Shown here in pieces: positions 32,350 through 42,860 of a stretch of 64,000 bases of DNA (positions are counted from its first letter, which is position 1; every line of letters begins with the position of its first letter). The notes below the pieces were generated by a model. The model saw nothing but the letters and a program-made list of their open reading frames with translations. It did no database searches and was not told the DNA's origin. The stretch spans positions 1,616,328 to 1,680,327 of the forward strand of contig JAMXIF010001178.1 of assembly GCA_028583685.1 (NCBI GenBank). Reading direction: 5' to 3'. The stretch comes from Petaurus breviceps papuanus. Its lineage: Eukaryota; Chordata; Mammalia; Diprotodontia; Petauridae. Position numbers and translations under genes: made by a program.

Positions 32350-34080
32350 TAATATGGGTGAACTAGCCCACAGGTATCATTCATGGGAACATGGGCAGAT
32401 GTTTTCTACCTGGTTTCCATTCACAGAAGAAGCTTTGAGAGAGGGGTGGTATTTTTGGCCATGCACATGGTTGGAAGTAGGGCCCTTCAATTTTCCACTT
32501 GTTCAACTGGAATTAGGTAGGAGGGTATCAGTGTATACCCCAAGGAATGTCTCCTCTAGGCCAGTTCACCTTCAACACAGTTTTAGGCCATTACTCTTTC
32601 TACTATACTACATTGCCACCCATACTTTCTGAATATTGGTGCCATTATCTTGAGGCGATCATTTTTGTACATTTTTCCTTACATGATGGAGGCTGCCATA
32701 TTTTTCTGCAGAGGTCTGGTCTCATTATTTCCATCAGCATCAGAAGGGAGGGATCTGTCTACTTTTCCAGCCATGTACATGTTCTTCTCCCTTTCCCCAG
32801 CCCATTACACAGTTTGACACTCTACGCATTAAAGGGGTAGATCAGCAATACTTCAAGCCCAGTTCTCCACTTGTCTCTTACTCCCTCAGCTTTGGGAATC
32901 AGAAAGAGCTTCCTGAAACAATGACCTCTGTTTACATCTCCTCTAGCTCCTTTCTATGAAATTATATAATCCAGTTCCCAAATCCCATCTTGGCCCTTAC
33001 CTGTCCCGTTTATTCCATCTTATGTGTTTTTGAGCACATAGCTGAAAAGACTAATTACTTTTACTAACTGGGAAATTAGCCGCCTAGTTACTTCTATTAT
33101 CAAGCAATTTGTTTTTCTGGAAGCTAAAAGGCTCCAGATGATTTTTCTCCCCCACACCAAACAAAACCATTTCTTTCAAACCCACATAAAGTTTCCATGT
33201 TATTCCCTGCCCCCACGCCCTCAACCTCAGTCAGATTCTTTCTTTGGTGTCCAGGATGTTAGCTCATCAATTTCTTTTCTTTCCTCTTTTTTTTCTGCCT
33301 TCATATTGAACCAACATCCCTGAGTTTACCAACAGCCACATTTATGGTTAGAATTATTTGCTAAGCATAAATGCATCATTTCTCCCACTTGCAGCTTAGT
33401 GGGGTGTAAAGTGCAAAGTTAATATTTTTATTGCATTATTAGCAAGTTACAAAGCATTGAAGAAAATCAAAACTCTTCATTTCTTTTCAGGCACTTTCCC
33501 CTCTTCAGTTGACCAAACCTTCTATAGGCTCTAGTCCTTGTCCCTATGCTTTCCTAGAGAACTTTTCCTGGGGTTTAAGAAGCCTTGTAATTTGGTCAAC
33601 CTTCTCCATGACATACATCATTTCATTTCATCCTCATGCTACCTTTGCTTAAGAAGGAAACTGAAGGAAACTCCATTTAAAACTGTAATTTCCCCATCTT
33701 TAAAAAATAGCACTTTCTCCTACGAATCCATTTCCATGTCCTGACATTACTCAAGCACCTCTCTTAACGCCTTCTTTAATATCACTCTGTACTCCCCAGT
33801 GCCAATTCAGTCATCTCAGCATCCTGAGAATGAAAAAATGTCTCCAATTGGCATTCTAGGATTTGAATTAGAAGTGACAGTCCCACAAAGCCTTGCATGG
33901 CCTTCAGTTTGACTGACAACCCTACTCTGACTAGTGACTTGCTGTGCAGAAGTCCATGGCCCATCCTGTTAGTAAAGGTGACCCTTTACTCATTTCTTTG
34001 CTAAGAAGCCCACTTGTCTGCCCTGGGAATAGAGGTGGCAGGCCAGAGGAACAGAGAAGCGGCAGATAGGGAATCTTAGG
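32350..34080. other. 1.7 kb of low-repeat sequence, no gene supported
   Basis: I recognise no mobile element. Frames of up to 97 codons (32354-32632, 32547-32840 plus) show no domain, no signal peptide that I trust and no clean splice context. The patch 33060-33120 and the AT-rich patch 33340-33470 look like candidates for conserved non-coding sequence only because they are unique. Confidence 0.45.
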
Positions 34081-34200
34081 TCTAGAACTTGACACTGACA
34101 CTCACTAGTTGTATGACCCCAGATAAGGTTAATGGCATGTTGGAGTTTTAGCTTCCTCATCTGTCAAATGGGGATAACCCTGATCACAAGAAAGATTTGC
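34080..34200 (+). mobile_element. MIR SINE fragment
   Basis: 'ttagcttcctcatctgtcaa' core with diverged flanks. Confidence 0.65.
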
Positions 34201-34509
34201 CTCGGGTTATCTTTTAAGAATACAGAGTGTCTGTTTTTAAAGTAAATGGCATAGAAGGAGATGAAGGTGGGCAACAGAGTAGAAGAGGTTTGGTCCAGGC
34301 TCCACTGAAGCCCAGAGCTTAGATGCCTTGGTCAAGATAACTTGGATACATTTTCTTTCAGTTTCTATTTCATCATCTCTACAATACCTGTCTTGATCAC
34401 CACACAGGCCTCTTATGAGATATTGTCAAAAAAGACAAGATTGGAGTAGGGAGGTATTTCAGAGATTATCTTTTACATCATATTTAGTTGTTACTTATAT
34501 AGACATATT

Positions 34510-34640
34510 TGTACTTCTTCATAGAACAGAAACTCCTTGAGGGCAGGGTCTGTTTTATTCTTGTTTTAGTATCACTAAAGCCTATCACAACACTTGGTAA
34601 CTTGGTACATGGTAGGTGCTTAATAAATGCTGTTTGTCTG
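34510..34640 (+). mobile_element. L2 3' end
   Basis: aactccttgagggcagggtc and 'atggtaggtgcttaataaat' are close to consensus. Confidence 0.85.
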
Positions 34641-34851
34641 ATCTCATTGAATTTCTTCCTTCTATATAAAGGTAAACTGAGAGTCAGAGAGATGAATTGA
34701 ATCAACAGATAAAGAACTTCTCACGTGAATGACCTTAGAGCTAATCTTATCCTTACATAAAAGCCCTTTGCAGACAGTAAAGCATTATATAAATTTAAAG
34801 TGTTATTGTTCCCATTATCACTATTAAGAAATTTTATTTTCCTAAACTAAA

Positions 34852-35118
34852 GGCTAGGTTGTGCAGTGGATAGAGCACTGGGCCTGAAGGTAGAAAGACC
34901 TGTGTTCAAAGCCAGACTCAGAGACTTCTAATTGTGTGACCCTGGGCAAGTCACTTAACCTCTGCTTCTATTTCTTCAACTGTAAAAATGGGTATCCTAG
35001 CACCTACCTCTGAAGCAAAAGCCTACCTAGGGTTGTTGTGAAGATCAAATGAGATAATATTTGTAAAGCTCTCACCACAGTGCCTGGCATTGTAGGTGCT
35101 TAATAAATCCTCATTCCC
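34852..35118 (+). mobile_element. MIR/CORE SINE, complete
   Basis: Head (ggttgtgcagtggatagagc), core, and the full 3' end (tagggttgttgtgaagatca through gtaggtgcttaataaatcc). This is the most complete CORE-SINE in the window. Confidence 0.85.
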
Positions 35119-35204
35119 TTCATCTTCGTCACACTCTATTCTTAGAATCACAAGGATTGTGTATAGTAACAGACCTCTGAAGGCCACACAAAACACTAAT
35201 TAGC

Positions 35205-35440
35205 ACATTGTTGTTATCGTCATGCCTGACTCTGTGACATTGCGGACCACAGTGTCCATAAGGTTTTCTTGGCAAAGATGCTGGAATGATTTGCCATTTA
35301 CTTCTCTATTGGATTGAGGCAAACAACCTAAATGACTTGCCTAGGGTCACACAGCTAGTTAAATGTCTGAGGCTGGCTTTGAACTCAGGTCTTCCTGACT
35401 CCAGGCCCAATGCTCTATCCTCTGAAGCCCCTAGCTTCCT
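35205..35440 (-). mobile_element. SINE-R
   Basis: Tail 'ttggcaaagatgctggaatg' to a worn head. Confidence 0.85.
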
Positions 35441-35885
35441 AATTGACACGTTTGAGAAGCTTTATTTCATCATGCTGTATCTATCCTCTTGTTACATAGC
35501 CTGTCACACAGGCAACAGCAAGCGAGAACAAAAGTAAAAGTAAGTAAAACAGAAACAATTCAGAACAGTGAGTTGAAAAGGAGAAAGAGTAGGCATAAAG
35601 GATTTCCTTATTTGTATTTTCACAAACATCCAGTCTCCTCAGACAACAGGGGAAGTTCCTTATCTGTGCCTTGTGTTTCTACTGAAAATCACAGGTCCAG
35701 TAAAACAAAAACAAACAAAATTCTCCTATATTTTCCTCCTCTTTCTAACTTCCTTAGATGAGTCCAGAACGATGAAAATAGAAATGAGCAAAAAAAATCA
35801 CGAGTCCATACCATATCCCTTTAAAGGGAGGGGAGCAAAACTTGTTTGAGATGGAGGGGTAATTTCCCTATTTCTGTAGCTGGCA
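35440..35885. other. No gene seen
   Basis: Unique sequence. The 90-codon frame at 35489-35761 has no recognisable domain. Confidence 0.5.
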
Positions 35886-35889
35886 TCAA

Positions 35890-36955
35890 AATACTTCCGG
35901 GTACCTTGGTTTGCCACCTTGGAGCCCTAGCCCACATGTCCCACATCTGGTGGTCACCAAGTCCTATTTATCTCAAATCCATCCCCTGCTCTCGCCAGAT
36001 ACAACAACCTTCCCAGCTCATGCCTTCATTGCCTTTCCCCTAGACAATGATAATAACCTCCTAATTGGTCTCATGGTCTTCAACCTCTTCCTTCTCCACA
36101 AAGGCACTAGGCTGATATTCCTAAGGTACAGATGTGGCCATTCTCCTCCCCATCTCAGGAAGCTTTGGGGCCTCCTTATTGCTTCTAAGACAAGATACAA
36201 ACAAATCCATCTATTTGGCATCTAAAGCCCTCTGTAATCGGGCTTCTCCTTATCTTTCCAGAATGATGACAAACTACTCCCCAGTCAAACCGTCCTGCTT
36301 ACTGTTCTTTACAGGGGTTTTCTAGAGCCAGCTCAGACCAGTTCAGGAGAACTGATTGTTAATTTTCAGCTTGAGCATTTACACTTTAGAAATCAAGAAA
36401 CACTAAAAATCAGGTTTTCCTGATTTTCTAGACTTACTAAAGTAGTGGGGGAAATGTTAATACAACAAAAATGTTAATACAAATTAAACCGAAAGGTTTT
36501 GTGAACTTTTTTTTACTTTACATTTGGATGAGTGGAGAGGAGAGCTGGTTGTTAAGAATTTAGCGGCACAACTCTTGTTTGCACATAACATTATCTCTCC
36601 CATCTTCATGTCTTTGAATAACCTGTCCACATTGTCTGAAATGCTCTCTCTCCTCATTTACCTCTTGGGATTCTCAGCTCTCTTCAAGGATGAGTTCAAG
36701 TACCACCTTCTACAAAAGGCACTTCCTGATTCCCCCAGTTATTAGGGACCACCAAAATTAGTTTGAATTTATTTTTATATCTAACACATTTATTTTCTAC
36801 ATGTTGTAGATGTCCCTTCAGTAGAATGTGAACTCTTTCAGGTCATGGACTATACTACTTTTGTTTTCTAAGACCCATTACACACAGTAGGAACACAGTA
36901 TGGTGCACAGTAGGCACCTAAAATACTTGCTAAATTGAATTGAGTTGAATTAATC
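35890..36955 (+). mobile_element. L2 LINE, 3' ORF and UTR
   Basis: Sense L2: 'cctcctaattggtctcatgg' (about 36058), 'ttggcatctaaagccctctg' (about 36215), 'gttcaagtaccaccttctac' (about 36697), then a worn terminus at about 36955. It is split by an unclassified insertion at about 36311-36575. Confidence 0.85.
36311..36575. mobile_element. Unclassified 265-bp insertion in L2
   Basis: L2 matching stops at about 36310 and resumes at about 36576. The insert contains related direct sequences (aggagaactgattgttaatt near 36345; aggagagctggttgttaaga near 36538) and a short hairpin (aaaatcagg tttt cctgatttt at 36405-36426). Its edges share a loose 13-bp repeat. The class is unknown. Confidence 0.5.
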
Positions 36956-37039
36956 ATTATTGCCAATTGAAGATAAGGTTTTCTGAAGAAAGAAGATGGT
37001 GTCTGGCAATGAGATTTGGATTTCGAGACAATAGCTTAA

Positions 37040-37222
37040 CAGGGGTGGGGAACCCGCAGCCTTAAGGCCACCTTGAGGTCCTCAAATGTGGCCCTTTGAA
37101 TCCAAACTTCAAAGAATAAATTCCCTTAATAAAGGGATTTGTTCTGTAAAACTTGGACTCCGTCAAAAGGCTGCACCTAGAGAGCCACACCCTGTTTTAA
37201 GGCTGCAGGTTCCCCACCCCTG
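37040..37222. mobile_element. hAT-type MITE (family 1), best copy
   Basis: Nearly perfect terminal inverted repeats: caggggtggggaacccgcag at the left, and caggggtggggaacctgcag as the complement of the right end. The flanks gcttaa (37034-37039) and gcttag (37223-37228) suggest a decayed target duplication. The central phrase is aataaagggatttgttctgt. No coding capacity. Confidence 0.75.
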
Positions 37223-37229
37223 GCTTAGG

Positions 37230-37372
37230 GTATAGCAATAATTGTGAACTCTTTGTGGACAAGGGTTATCTTTTTGCCTCTTTTTGTATCCCCATCTCTT
37301 AGCATGATGCTTTAGCACATAGAAGATGGTTAATAAATATTAATTGATTGAATGAATGAATGAATGATAGAT
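37230..37372 (+). mobile_element. L2 3' end with TGAA tail
   Basis: 'gtgaactctttgtggacaag' to aataaatattaattgattga, extended by (TGAA)n. Confidence 0.75.
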
Positions 37373-37389
37373 TCTTAGGGATGGACTTC

Positions 37390-37520
37390 ACATACATATA
37401 TACTCATACATGTGCATGCATATATACACATACACATGTATACTTATATGCAGATATATACAGATGTATATATCTGCATATGTGTGTATATGTCTGTATG
37501 TATTCACACATATTTGTTGG
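37390..37520. repeat. TA/TG/CA mixed microsatellite
   Basis: Alternating purine-pyrimidine repeats with tatata, cacata and tgtgta units. Confidence 0.85.
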
Positions 37521-37779
37521 AGCTAGAAGCTAATCCAAGAGAATATCTTTAAACTGAAAAGGAGGGAGGAGATAGGAAAAAATGCCCACACATATCTACT
37601 AAGTAAGATAACATTGAATAGCAGGCGCAGCCTCATAAGAATAGCAGTGGAAAGGCCAAGCATTCCATTGAAGGTAATATCCAAGAAGAAAATCAGCAAC
37701 TAAACCATTGATAAAGCTAAGGGAGAAGTCTTAGCAACCTTCATGGCATTGTAGCATAGCACCTGCCCAAACTAACTGT
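37521..37779. other. No gene seen
   Basis: Unique sequence between a microsatellite and the tRNA-like stretch. Confidence 0.45.
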
Positions 37780-37855
37780 AGCCTCTAAATCTCAGTTGGA
37801 GAGAGCATGAGACTAATGAGACCAAGGTCATAGTTTTGAATTCTCTGATGGGACA
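37780..37855 (+). pseudogene. tRNA-Ile-like pseudogene
   Basis: The stretch follows tRNA-Ile(AAU): a D-arm/A-box (ctcagttggagagagcatg), an anticodon loop 'gactaatga' giving AAT, the variable region 'ccaaggtca', and a worn T-arm (tagttttgaattctct). The acceptor stem does not pair well, and the B-box lacks the invariant GTTCGA. It is therefore not a working tRNA. It could be a single retrocopy or the head of an unrecognised tRNA-derived SINE. Confidence 0.6.
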
Positions 37856-38084
37856 TTTGACTTTGGTAGTTATTGTGACTGCACCGCTACACTTAATATC
37901 AGACAGCGCCCTTCAAGGGAGCGCCCCAAGTTTTGTGGGGAGCCATGTGGAAGAGTATGCATGACTCAGCCCAGTCAATCTTCACAACTCTAAACACAGC
38001 TCAGAATGCAGTCATGGTAAGTCATCTTCATTTAAGAAAGATGCCAAATTCACATAAGTAAAGGCCCAGTCTCAACCCTTGCTA

Positions 38085-38205
38085 ACCTAGATGGATGGCC
38101 ACCTGTCAAAGATTTTGTAGAAGTGATTCATGCATAAATTGCATGAGATACCTTTAAAAGTCCCTTTGTGTTCTTAGATTCTACGGTATTAGACACACAA
38201 AGAGT
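38085..38205 (+). mobile_element. L3/CR1 3' end fragment
   Basis: gatggccacctgtcaaagat, then 'gttcttagattctacggt', the worn L3 terminus. Confidence 0.6.
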
Positions 38206-38239
38206 TCATGGTCCAATGAGGAGACAATTATAGCTTGGA

Positions 38240-38620
38240 AAGCACAGAGTGGAATGAGGTCTAATAGCAGGAAGAAGATGGCAAAGGCGGTCAATTAGGT
38301 TTAATTAGATAAAGCCTTCCTGATAATCGAATTTCTGCCTAGAATTGTGGCTACAATGCAGAGGACTGCTGAGTGTAGATTCTTTGTTCATTAAAGCATG
38401 GCTCTGATTTGTGACTTACCCATAAAGGACAGCAGAGGGAGCTAGTACCATGTCTTAGAAAAAAGTGGCAAAAAAGTCCCTCAGTGGGCCCAAGAATACT
38501 AAGACCAGGAAAGGTCAAAGTGGCATCTAAAATCTATCAGTAGGAAGAGTAGAGAAAAGGTAGTTAATTAGATTTAATTAGATAAAGCCTTATTGGTAAT
38601 TGCATTTCTGCTTTATACCT
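38240..38620. repeat. Diverged direct repeat, two copies
   Basis: Copy 1 at about 38245-38350 and copy 2 at about 38515-38620 share aattagataaagcctt followed by 'gatttctgc'-like ends, with related flanks (gcaggaagaaga / gtaggaagagta). The copies are about 270 bp apart. I cannot assign the unit to a family. Confidence 0.6.
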
Positions 38621-38649
38621 TCCACAAAGGACTACTGGAGGAAGCTTCT

Positions 38650-39118
38650 GTTTGCATTAGGGCTTGGCAAGAATCCCAAAATTTACAAATTAAAGGCAGC
38701 TAAGCAGTTACCTTACAGCTTAGAGAAAAAGATCATAATGTATAACTTAAGATGGGCACGGGAGCTCTTAGAGACTGAACACAAACCCATCTCCCTTTTC
38801 CCCTGCTCCTCAGTTCACTATGAGAATTGGTCATGAGAGCTACCATCAAGAAAAATAGAGAACTGAGGACATTGTTTCCAGTCAGTATGGAGGGCATGGT
38901 GAATTTTGCCATGCCCTAAAGAGAATTTTTGTTGTATTCTTAACAGTATGTATATATCTCAGGGCTCTGTCCTGGGTTCAATTCTCTTTTATTCTCTATA
39001 CTATCTCTCTCCATGGATTTACCTGTCACATTTATACAGTTGATTAACAAATTTATGTTGGGAATCTTGCCTCTTATCTTGAGCTCCTATCTCATGTCTA
39101 TAAATGTCTGCTTGACAT
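38650..39118. other. No gene seen
   Basis: Unique sequence with no recognised repeat. Confidence 0.45.
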
Positions 39119-39119
39119 C

Positions 39120-39340
39120 TTTGCCTGGAATAGGAATCTTACTGTTGGGTCACAAAGACGTGGATTGAAGTCTTTCTTTGATATCTGCTATCTGTGTCAC
39201 TGTGAGTAAGCCACTTAAGCTCTCAGTGTCCCAAGAAACTCTTTAAGAGTATAAGTTGCCAAAAATGTGTCAAATTTCATTGATAGAAGAAATTCCTCGT
39301 CAAAAGCTCTCTATGTTGATTAAATTACAAATTTGTTTAA
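39120..39340 (+). mobile_element. SINE-D
   Basis: Head remnants, then 'gaaactctttaagagtataa' and 'aaattcctcgtcaaaagctc', the SINE-D body. Confidence 0.6.
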
Positions 39341-39589
39341 AAAAAAAACCTCTCACTGAATCCTCTCCTTTTCTTAACTTCAGTTTTTCTGTCAAGGTCA
39401 ATTGAAAGAAATTAAATGAGAATCATGAGCATACATCCTCTTTATAAAGGAAAGGAAGAGCAAAATCCATCTGGCATGGGGGAAGAAAGAAACGAAGAGA
39501 GAAGGGGATGGGAATTGCCTACATCTGTCTGTCAATCTAGTTACCAGTTTGGGCAATAAGTAAAAGCTAGGAAGGACCGCTGTAGAAAG

Positions 39590-40905
39590 CACAAACAACT
39601 TATAGAAGACAATATCCAAGAAGAGATTTCTCAGGACAACTTGCGGCCTCAGATAGAGATGCATAAATACATAAAAGGGCATGATGAACAATGTAAACTT
39701 GAAATTGTAGAATATAGAAGCAAATTCAAATTCATTAAGTATCACTGAGATTTGGTAGGATTCAACTAGTGACTAGAATACGGCTGTGAAAGGGTATACC
39801 TTATCCGAAGGTAATAGAATAGCTAAAAGCTATAGTGAATGAGTCAGATGTATAGAAGATATACTTCTGTGAAAAAATATAGGAATTGGTTTGGGGGGGA
39901 GGGAAACAGCGGTGAATATTTTAGACTAGCATTAGGAATAAATAAGAATAGGAAGAAATAAATAAGTGCAATATTATCATGGGAGTACACTATAGACTAC
40001 CTGGATGGGAGGAAAAAAATGGATGATGATTTCAAGAAGCATATTTGAAATGTGGTATGGATATATGATATAGGGGTGAGGGTTTCAACCATTCAAGCAA
40101 CTGCTGGAACTTTCTTTCTGGAAAAGGCAGTGTATATGTTACATTTATTAATTTTAATGATAATTTAATTTTAAAAAGGTGAAAGGGGTAATAAGGGAAA
40201 CTGTTTATTCAGGACTTGATGCTAAATAATAAAGTGTGAAAGGTGCTAAGGTAAAAATGATGGGAACTTTTTGAACAAAGTAATGATTCTACCTCACAGT
40301 TTGCGATAAAGAGAGTAAAGCTGGAAAACTTCAATGTACACCCTAAATTTTTGGAGAGTAGATTTCAAAGAATTCAGAAAAAAAGATAAACTACCATGCT
40401 TCAACATTCTGTAAGATAAGTTAACTCAAGAAGGCTAGAAAGCTCTCAAAAATGAAATACTGAAGGAAAAAACAGAAATGATTCTGATGGGAAAGAAAAA
40501 GGGGAGCCGTCTAAAGAGACTGATGTTTACATGCAGGGGACTCATCAACCACTTAGATTTTTAAAAGACATGCATAAAAGATGAGGGCAAGTGGAAATAA
40601 TAGTGGCACCATCCTATAAGAATTGTGTCAGCATCACTAAAGCTCAGAAGGAACTGAACTTAGCCATGAACTCTAAGGAAAACAAAAAAAAAATCTATTT
40701 TTAAAAAAGACATGTTGCAAGTAGGAGGAAGAGCAAAGAAGGACAAGATAGGATTGCTGCTAAGAGAAGATGGGGCAATGATAACAGATGATAGAGAAAA
40801 GGACAGGAGGCATTACTGTCCAGTGCATCTGTTTCCTCTGTCAAAGAATGGACAGAATTAAATAGGATGTTGAAATCCAAGATAAGTGGGAAGCTTGTTA
40901 AAAAA
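39590..40905 (+). mobile_element. L3/CR1 LINE, endonuclease to linker
   Basis: Sense copy of the same LINE family as 25195-27950, covering the other half. It carries ttatcatgggagtacactat (about 39975, the residues before the YRPP-like motif), the 'ggataatttaattttaaaaa' region, and 'atgatagagaaaaggacagg' in the linker. Many stops; not coding. Confidence 0.75.
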
Positions 40906-40923
40906 AAAAAGACCTGTATAGCT

Positions 40924-40981
40924 CTGTTTATATAGATCTTTGTATAGGTCTGTTTATATAGGTCTTTGTATAGGTCTGTTT
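40924..40981. repeat. 26-bp tandem repeat, 2.2 copies
   Basis: Units at 40924-40949 and 40950-40975 differ at one position (ctgtttatatagatctttgt then ataggt). Confidence 0.9.
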
Positions 40982-40983
40982 GA

Positions 40984-41145
40984 TTTATTCCAATTTTACA
41001 GAGAAGAAAACTGAGGCTGAAAAAGTTTGGGCACTTTGCCTAGGGTCTCCTAAGTTACAGAAGTGACTGAGGTAAGATTTAACTTAGGGCCTTCCTGCCT
41101 CCAAGTCCAAGTACTCTATCCAATATCCTTACCAAGCAGCCTCCT
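40984..41145 (-). mobile_element. MIR SINE
   Basis: Antisense: gaagaaaactgaggctgaaa. Confidence 0.7.
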
Positions 41146-41610
41146 TCATTGTGCCCTGACCATTTGACACCACCCAAATGAAAGCCAGTCCTGCACAACT
41201 GTATTCTTCCTTCATCTTGTGTGGTTGTTTAGAATTTCCTTTTGCCAGTGGCTCTAACTCATGCTATGTAGAGTGTAATTCATGGTACAGGCCAGGCCTA
41301 CAGAGACTACTTGCTTTGCAAATCCAATTAGGCCCCATTGGGGGAAAAAGATGTAACAATTTGAGCAATTTATCTCACTTTTAGCAACATAACACACCCA
41401 TGATAGTGATATATAAATCTGAACCATGACAAGATGCATGCACCAGCCAGACAAGTCCATTAAGGGAACCAGTCTGAGTCAGTGTCCCCACAGATACTGG
41501 GTCTACCATCTTCAACCCATCACTAGGATGAATGATTTCTATTTTTGACGGAAATTGGGTAAGATATATTAGAATAGTTCTTGGCCACTGGAAACAATAA
41601 GCATTGCTAT
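41146..41610. other. No gene seen
   Basis: Unique sequence. Overlapping short frames on opposite strands have no recognisable domain. Confidence 0.5.
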
Positions 41611-41765
41611 ATATTTGTATCATATTCATAGGATTATAGGATTTCACACTAAAAATGGAAGGGACCTTAGAGGTCTTCTAAAGAGTCTAATGCCACATTT
41701 TTCAGATGGAGAAACTGAGGCTCAGAGCAGTTATGTGACCTGCCCAAAGTCATAAAAATAACAAT
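41610..41765 (-). mobile_element. MIR/L3-type SINE
   Basis: Antisense: 'cagatggagaaactgaggct' at about 41704. Confidence 0.7.
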
Positions 41766-41769
41766 ACCA

Positions 41770-42440
41770 TAGGATTGAAGAGTTGGAAGGAATGTCCAAA
41801 GTCATCTAGTTCAAGTGCTATCTGAAACAGAAGTTCTCCCTGGGATCCCTGATGAACAATGATGTAGGCTTTGCTTGAAGACCTCTATCTCTTGAGTCAG
41901 GTCCCTTCTATTGGACAACTCCAGCTGTTTGGACATTTTCCCTTATTCATCGGTTGTCATTTTGCCTTTTGGGGAATATCAAAATGTCTCACTTTTCCAT
42001 ACAACACTTCAAATATTCGATCACAGCTCATCCCTCACCCAAGTCTTCCCCTCTCCATGCTAAATATTCCATTTTTTTTTAAAAAGCAATCGGGGTTAAG
42101 TAACTTGCTCAAGGTTACACGGCCAGTTATTTCTGGGTGTGGTGCTGAGTATCTGAGCCCGGATTTGATCCAGGTCATCCAGACACTGGAGCTGGTACTC
42201 TTTACTCGCTGAGCCACCTGGCCGCCCCTAAGCAATTGGGGTTAAGTAACTTGCTCAAGGTTACATGGCCAGGTGTTTCTGGGTGGGTGCTAAGTGTCTG
42301 AGCCCGGGATTCGATCTCCAGGTCATCCTGACACTAGAGCCGGTGCTCTTACTTGCTGTGCTACCTGGCCGCCCCAATATTCCATTTTCTTTCCATCAGC
42401 CTACTAGGTCATGGTTTTCAATCCTTTTACCATAGAAATG
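41770..42440 (-). mobile_element. L3/CR1 3' part, split by a SINE dimer
   Basis: 'tcatctagttcaagtgctat' and 'cttgaagacctctatctctt' are complements of L3 3' sequence. Match resumes after the SINE dimer at 42376. Confidence 0.6.
42076..42375 (-). mobile_element. Head-to-tail SINE-L dimer
   Basis: Two full copies in the same orientation, about 42081-42228 and 42229-42375. They share taacttgctcaaggttacac/t and end in gccgcccc. A 13-bp target repeat (aatattccatttt) lies at 42063-42075 and 42376-42388, and there is none between the two copies. Confidence 0.9.
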
Positions 42441-42722
42441 GTCATCAGTGGTACATCTGCTTTCACTGTGCATTCAGTGGTAAGGATGGACAGCATGGAG
42501 TTATTTGCATCTTTGCCCTAAGTCCAGCTGAGCACATTACAAGCAACAGAGATACAAAGAGCAGATTAGGATCTATAGATTCATTTTAAAATATGATCTG
42601 GTAGATTTCCATCTGCTACCCCAAATCTCATATCAAAAAGCATTTAGAGATCTAAAGGTTACCAGAAGAAATAAGAATACTTCCAAAATTATTTCTCCCT
42701 CCCCTCCTTGGTTCTGCTCATG
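42440..42722. other. No gene seen
   Basis: Unique sequence. Confidence 0.45.
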
Positions 42723-42724
42723 AA

Positions 42725-42860
42725 ATTTCTCATCTGCAAATAATATCCCCATTTTGCATATGAGGTAACTGAGGTCTAGAAAAGGAAAATGGCTTATCAC
42801 ACAGCAAGTCAGTGGCAAAGCTAGGACTAGACACCAGGTATCCATCCATTCTGTTGCATT
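42725..42860 (-). mobile_element. MIR SINE
   Basis: Antisense: 'tgcatatgaggtaactgagg'. Confidence 0.7.

Noticed and set aside
37780-37855. Functional tRNA-Ile gene
   Set aside because: Poor acceptor pairing and a B-box without GTTCGA.
39398-39745. 115-codon minus frame
   Set aside because: It overlaps the start of the sense L3 element and is antisense to it. No domain.
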